NCBI RefSeq assembly: GCF_004363695.1
Contig: NZ_SNZC01000002.1
Location: 310,001-374,000, forward strand
Direction of reading: 5' to 3'
From: Flavobacterium cheniae
Lineage (GTDB): Bacteria > Bacteroidota > Bacteroidia > Flavobacteriales > Flavobacteriaceae
Length of the DNA stretch: 64,000 bases
The notes below the pieces were generated by a model. It was given only the letters and a program-made list of their open reading frames with translations. It was not told the DNA's origin and searched no databases. The translations under genes were made by a program, and so were the position numbers. Shown here piece by piece: positions 62,074 to 64,000 of the stretch. The number at the start of each line of letters is the position of its first letter. Within the stretch, counting starts at the first letter, position 1.

Positions 62074-62859
62074 ATGGATGTTTTACAAGCCATTATTCTT
62101 GCCATTATTGAAGGAATAACCGAATTTTTACCTGTGTCATCAACGGGTCATATGATTATTGCTTCGTCTTTTTTTGGCATTGCACAAGACGATTTTACTA
62201 AACTTTTTACGATTGTTATTCAATTAGGAACGATACTTTCTGTAATTGTGCTGTATTTCAAACGCTTTTTTCAATCACTTGATTTTTACTTCAAATTATT
62301 CGTTGCTTTTATTCCAGCCGTAATTTTCGGATTATTGCTTGGTGATTTTATAGACAGCCTATTAGAGAATCCTATCACAGTAGCTATTTCGTTAATCATT
62401 GGTGGATTTTTATTATTGAAAGTCGACGAATGGTTTGGCAATTCAGAAGGAACCGAAATTTCCTATTTAACCGCTTTTAAAATTGGTTTGTTCCAATGTT
62501 TAGCTATGATTCCTGGTGTTTCTAGAAGTGGCGCTAGCATCGTTGGTGGAATGACACAAAAATTATCGCGAACAACAGCAGCTGAATTTTCGTTTTTCTT
62601 AGCGATTCCAACCATGTTAGGAGCAACTTTGAAAAAATCATACGATTATTATAAAGATGGCTTTGTGCTTTCTGACGATCAAATTAATTTATTAATTATT
62701 GGAAATGTAGTCGGATTTATTGTAGCCCTAATTGCTATCAAATCATTCATCGGATTTTTAACCAAACACGGATTTAAAATTTTTGGTTATTACCGAATTG
62801 TTGCCGGAGTTGCAATCTTATTAATTCATTTCTTCGTACAAAAATTAACTATTATCTAA
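62074..62859 (+). CDS. uppP: Undecaprenyl-diphosphatase
   Basis: A 261-residue membrane phosphatase (BacA family) that recycles undecaprenyl pyrophosphate to the monophosphate carrier used for peptidoglycan and O-antigen. Motif 1 is [16 protein letters not shown] and motif 2 is [10 protein letters not shown]. Seven to eight helices. The stop overlaps the truB ATG by one base (TAATG), so the two are translated together. Confidence 0.97.
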   Translation: MDVLQAIILAIIEGITEFLPVSSTGHMIIASSFFGIAQDDFTKLFTIVIQLGTILSVIVLYFKRFFQSLDFYFKLFVAFIPAVIFGLLLGDFIDSLLENPITVAISLIIGGFLLLKVDEWFGNSEGTEISYLTAFKIGLFQCLAMIPGVSRSGASIVGGMTQKLSRTTAAEFSFFLAIPTMLGATLKKSYDYYKDGFVLSDDQINLLIIGNVVGFIVALIAIKSFIGFLTKHGFKIFGYYRIVAGVAILLIHFFVQKLTII

Positions 62860-63557
62860 TGAATGCCGAAGAAATTTTAGCAGGAAAAGTCCTTTTAATC
62901 GACAAACCCTTGAAATGGTCTTCCTTTCAAGCGGTTAATAAATTGAAATACATTTTAAAACGCAAATACGATTTACCAAAGAAATTTAAAATCGGTCACG
63001 CCGGAACATTAGATCCGTTAGCAACTGGTTTATTAATTATTTGTACAGGGAAATTCACCAAAAGTATTACTGAAATTCAGGCACAAGCTAAAGAATATAC
63101 TGGAACTATTGTGGTTGGCGCTACTACTCCATCATACGATTTAGAAACCGAAATTGACGCTACTTTTCCAACTGAACACATTACAGAAGCCTTAATTTTA
63201 GAAACTACAAAACAGTTTATTGGTGAAATCGACCAGAAACCACCTGTTTTTTCTGCTATTAAAAAAGATGGAAAACGTTTGTATGAGCACGCTCGCGCAG
63301 GTGAGGAAGTGGAAATTCAATCTAGAAAAACTACGATTTACGAATTTGAGATCACGAGAATTCAATTACCAGAAGTAGATTTTAGAGTTAAATGTAGCAA
63401 AGGAACATACATTCGTTCGTTAGCTTTTGACTTTGGATTAGCGTTACAATCTGGCGGACATTTAACAGCGCTTCGTAGAACAAAAATTGGTGATTATTCA
63501 GTTGAGAATGCGATTACTCCTGATGATTTTGCACAATTGCATGAAGATGAAAAATAA
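62859..63557 (+). CDS. truB: tRNA pseudouridine-55 synthase
   Basis: A 232-residue pseudouridine synthase that modifies U55 of tRNA. The catalytic Asp lies in 'GHAGTLDPLATGLLI', and 'QKPPVFSAIKKDGKRLYEHAR' and 'CSKGTYIRSLAFDFG' are the other conserved segments. It overlaps uppP by one base; the following gene starts inside its last codons. Confidence 0.97.
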   Translation: MNAEEILAGKVLLIDKPLKWSSFQAVNKLKYILKRKYDLPKKFKIGHAGTLDPLATGLLIICTGKFTKSITEIQAQAKEYTGTIVVGATTPSYDLETEIDATFPTEHITEALILETTKQFIGEIDQKPPVFSAIKKDGKRLYEHARAGEEVEIQSRKTTIYEFEITRIQLPEVDFRVKCSKGTYIRSLAFDFGLALQSGGHLTALRRTKIGDYSVENAITPDDFAQLHEDEK

Positions 63558-64000
63558 AACATTCCTTCTATTATTTCTTTTATTCCAATTTAGTTTTTCT
63601 CAAAATGTAAAACTAAAAACAGGCGATATTTTATTTCAATCGATGAATTGCGGGCCACTTTGCGAAGCCATTAACGAAGTTACCGAAGGTTATCAAGGAA
63701 AAGATTTTAGTCATTTAGGAATGGTGTACATCAAAAACGATTCGATATTCGTGATTGAAGCTGCTGGAAAAGCAGTGAAAGTAACTCCATACGAAACCTT
63801 TAAAACCTACACCACAGAAGCAATGTTTGTAGGAAGACTAAAAAACAAATACCACAAATACATTCCAGAAGCCATTGCTTTCTCATTGCAACAAGTTGGC
63901 GTTCCTTATGACGACGAATATTTATACGACAACGGAAAATATTATTGTTCGGAATTAATTTATGATGCGTTTTTACATTCGTACAAAAAACCATTATTTG
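63541..64000 (+). CDS. YiiX/YebB-like permuted NlpC/P60 protein, cut by window end
   Basis: A partial gene that runs off the window; about 153 residues are visible. The start is ATG 63541 or 63547, overlapping the truB end. A signal peptide (FLLLFLFQFSFSQ) precedes 'LKTGDILFQSMNCGPLCEAINEV', the catalytic His in 'DFSHLGMV' and the Cys in 'YYCSELIYDAF'. The order His then Cys marks the circularly permuted NlpC/P60 (YiiX, LRAT-like) fold. A cell-wall peptidase or lipid acylhydrolase are the two usual options. The C-terminus is missing. Confidence 0.85.
   Translation, partial: MKMKNKTFLLLFLLFQFSFSQNVKLKTGDILFQSMNCGPLCEAINEVTEGYQGKDFSHLGMVYIKNDSIFVIEAAGKAVKVTPYETFKTYTTEAMFVGRLKNKYHKYIPEAIAFSLQQVGVPYDDEYLYDNGKYYCSELIYDAFLHSYKKPLF

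Noticed and set aside
1..64000. Mobile island, prophage, restriction or toxin-antitoxin system, CRISPR array
   Set aside because: No transposase, integrase, phage, nuclease-methylase or repeat-spacer pattern was seen; gene content is typical chromosomal.

Overview
The window looks like a chromosomal segment of a Flavobacterium or close relative (Bacteroidota, Flavobacteriaceae). The DNA is AT-rich. Many upstream regions carry the Bacteroidota -7 element TAnnTTTG, and few genes have Shine-Dalgarno sites. Three proteins end in type IX secretion (T9SS) sorting domains, DnaE carries an N-terminal proofreading exonuclease, S16 has a long Ala/Glu tail, and a Flavo-1-like RNA follows trmN6. I see no prophage, transposase, integrase or CRISPR array. 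No gene-free stretch exceeds 300 bases; the longest gaps are 6480-6719, which holds a possible small RNA, and 15732-15963, which holds the Flavo-1-like element and a promoter.

Layout. 1-8.3 kb: two paralogous lipoproteins, ruvC divergent from a flippase-like membrane protein with a GT2 glycosyltransferase, two TonB-C-terminal-domain proteins, a DUF456 protein, tRNA-Asp, a DUF58 protein and trxA. 8.3-18 kb: dnaE, a third lipoprotein paralogue, rpsP-rimM-trmN6, a Flavo-1-like RNA, a glutaryl-CoA-dehydrogenase-like enzyme and a DUF3050 protein. 18-24.2 kb: a tightly overlapping seven-gene minus-strand operon with an AdoMet decarboxylase, a DUF4178 zinc-ribbon membrane protein, a 58-residue membrane peptide, a DUF350 protein, a membrane-fused spermidine-synthase-like enzyme, a Tat-type flavin oxidoreductase and a polytopic membrane protein. 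24.2-27.1 kb: ferredoxin, ferredoxin reductase, NifU-like and Mrp genes for redox and Fe-S work. 27.3-31.8 kb: YceI-porin-YceI, an alkyltransferase-like protein, a LysE-type exporter and trmB. 31.8-39.7 kb: an LpxH-like phosphoesterase with a MurG-like glycosyltransferase, then a PhoR/PhoB-like pair facing a TonB-dependent receptor and a beta-helix lipoprotein. 39.8-43 kb: three T9SS cargo genes. 43-64 kb: housekeeping genes (tyrS, dihydroorotase, dolichol-phosphate-mannose-synthase-like, hemD, pckA, leuS, ftsX, uppP, truB) with small conserved hypotheticals, ending in a truncated YiiX-like gene.

How genes work together. The best candidate for an under-described system is the operon at 18.05-24.15 kb: a complete AdoMet decarboxylase active site feeds an aminopropyltransferase-like enzyme fused to a membrane domain, with a flavin oxidase and four further membrane proteins, suggesting polyamine chemistry at the membrane. 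The clearest regulatory signal is an 11-bp-periodic array of TAAC-type boxes before the TonB-dependent receptor, with a weaker copy before the beta-helix lipoprotein; both arrays end exactly 14 bp before the -7 element, as expected for an OmpR/PhoB-type activator, and the PhoB/PhoR-like genes are adjacent. Short tandem repeats recur: a 7-bp repeat inside the GT2 gene could make it phase-variable, a dispersed palindromic repeat is translated in frame inside leuS, and 8-bp arrays precede both aminoacyl-tRNA synthetase genes.
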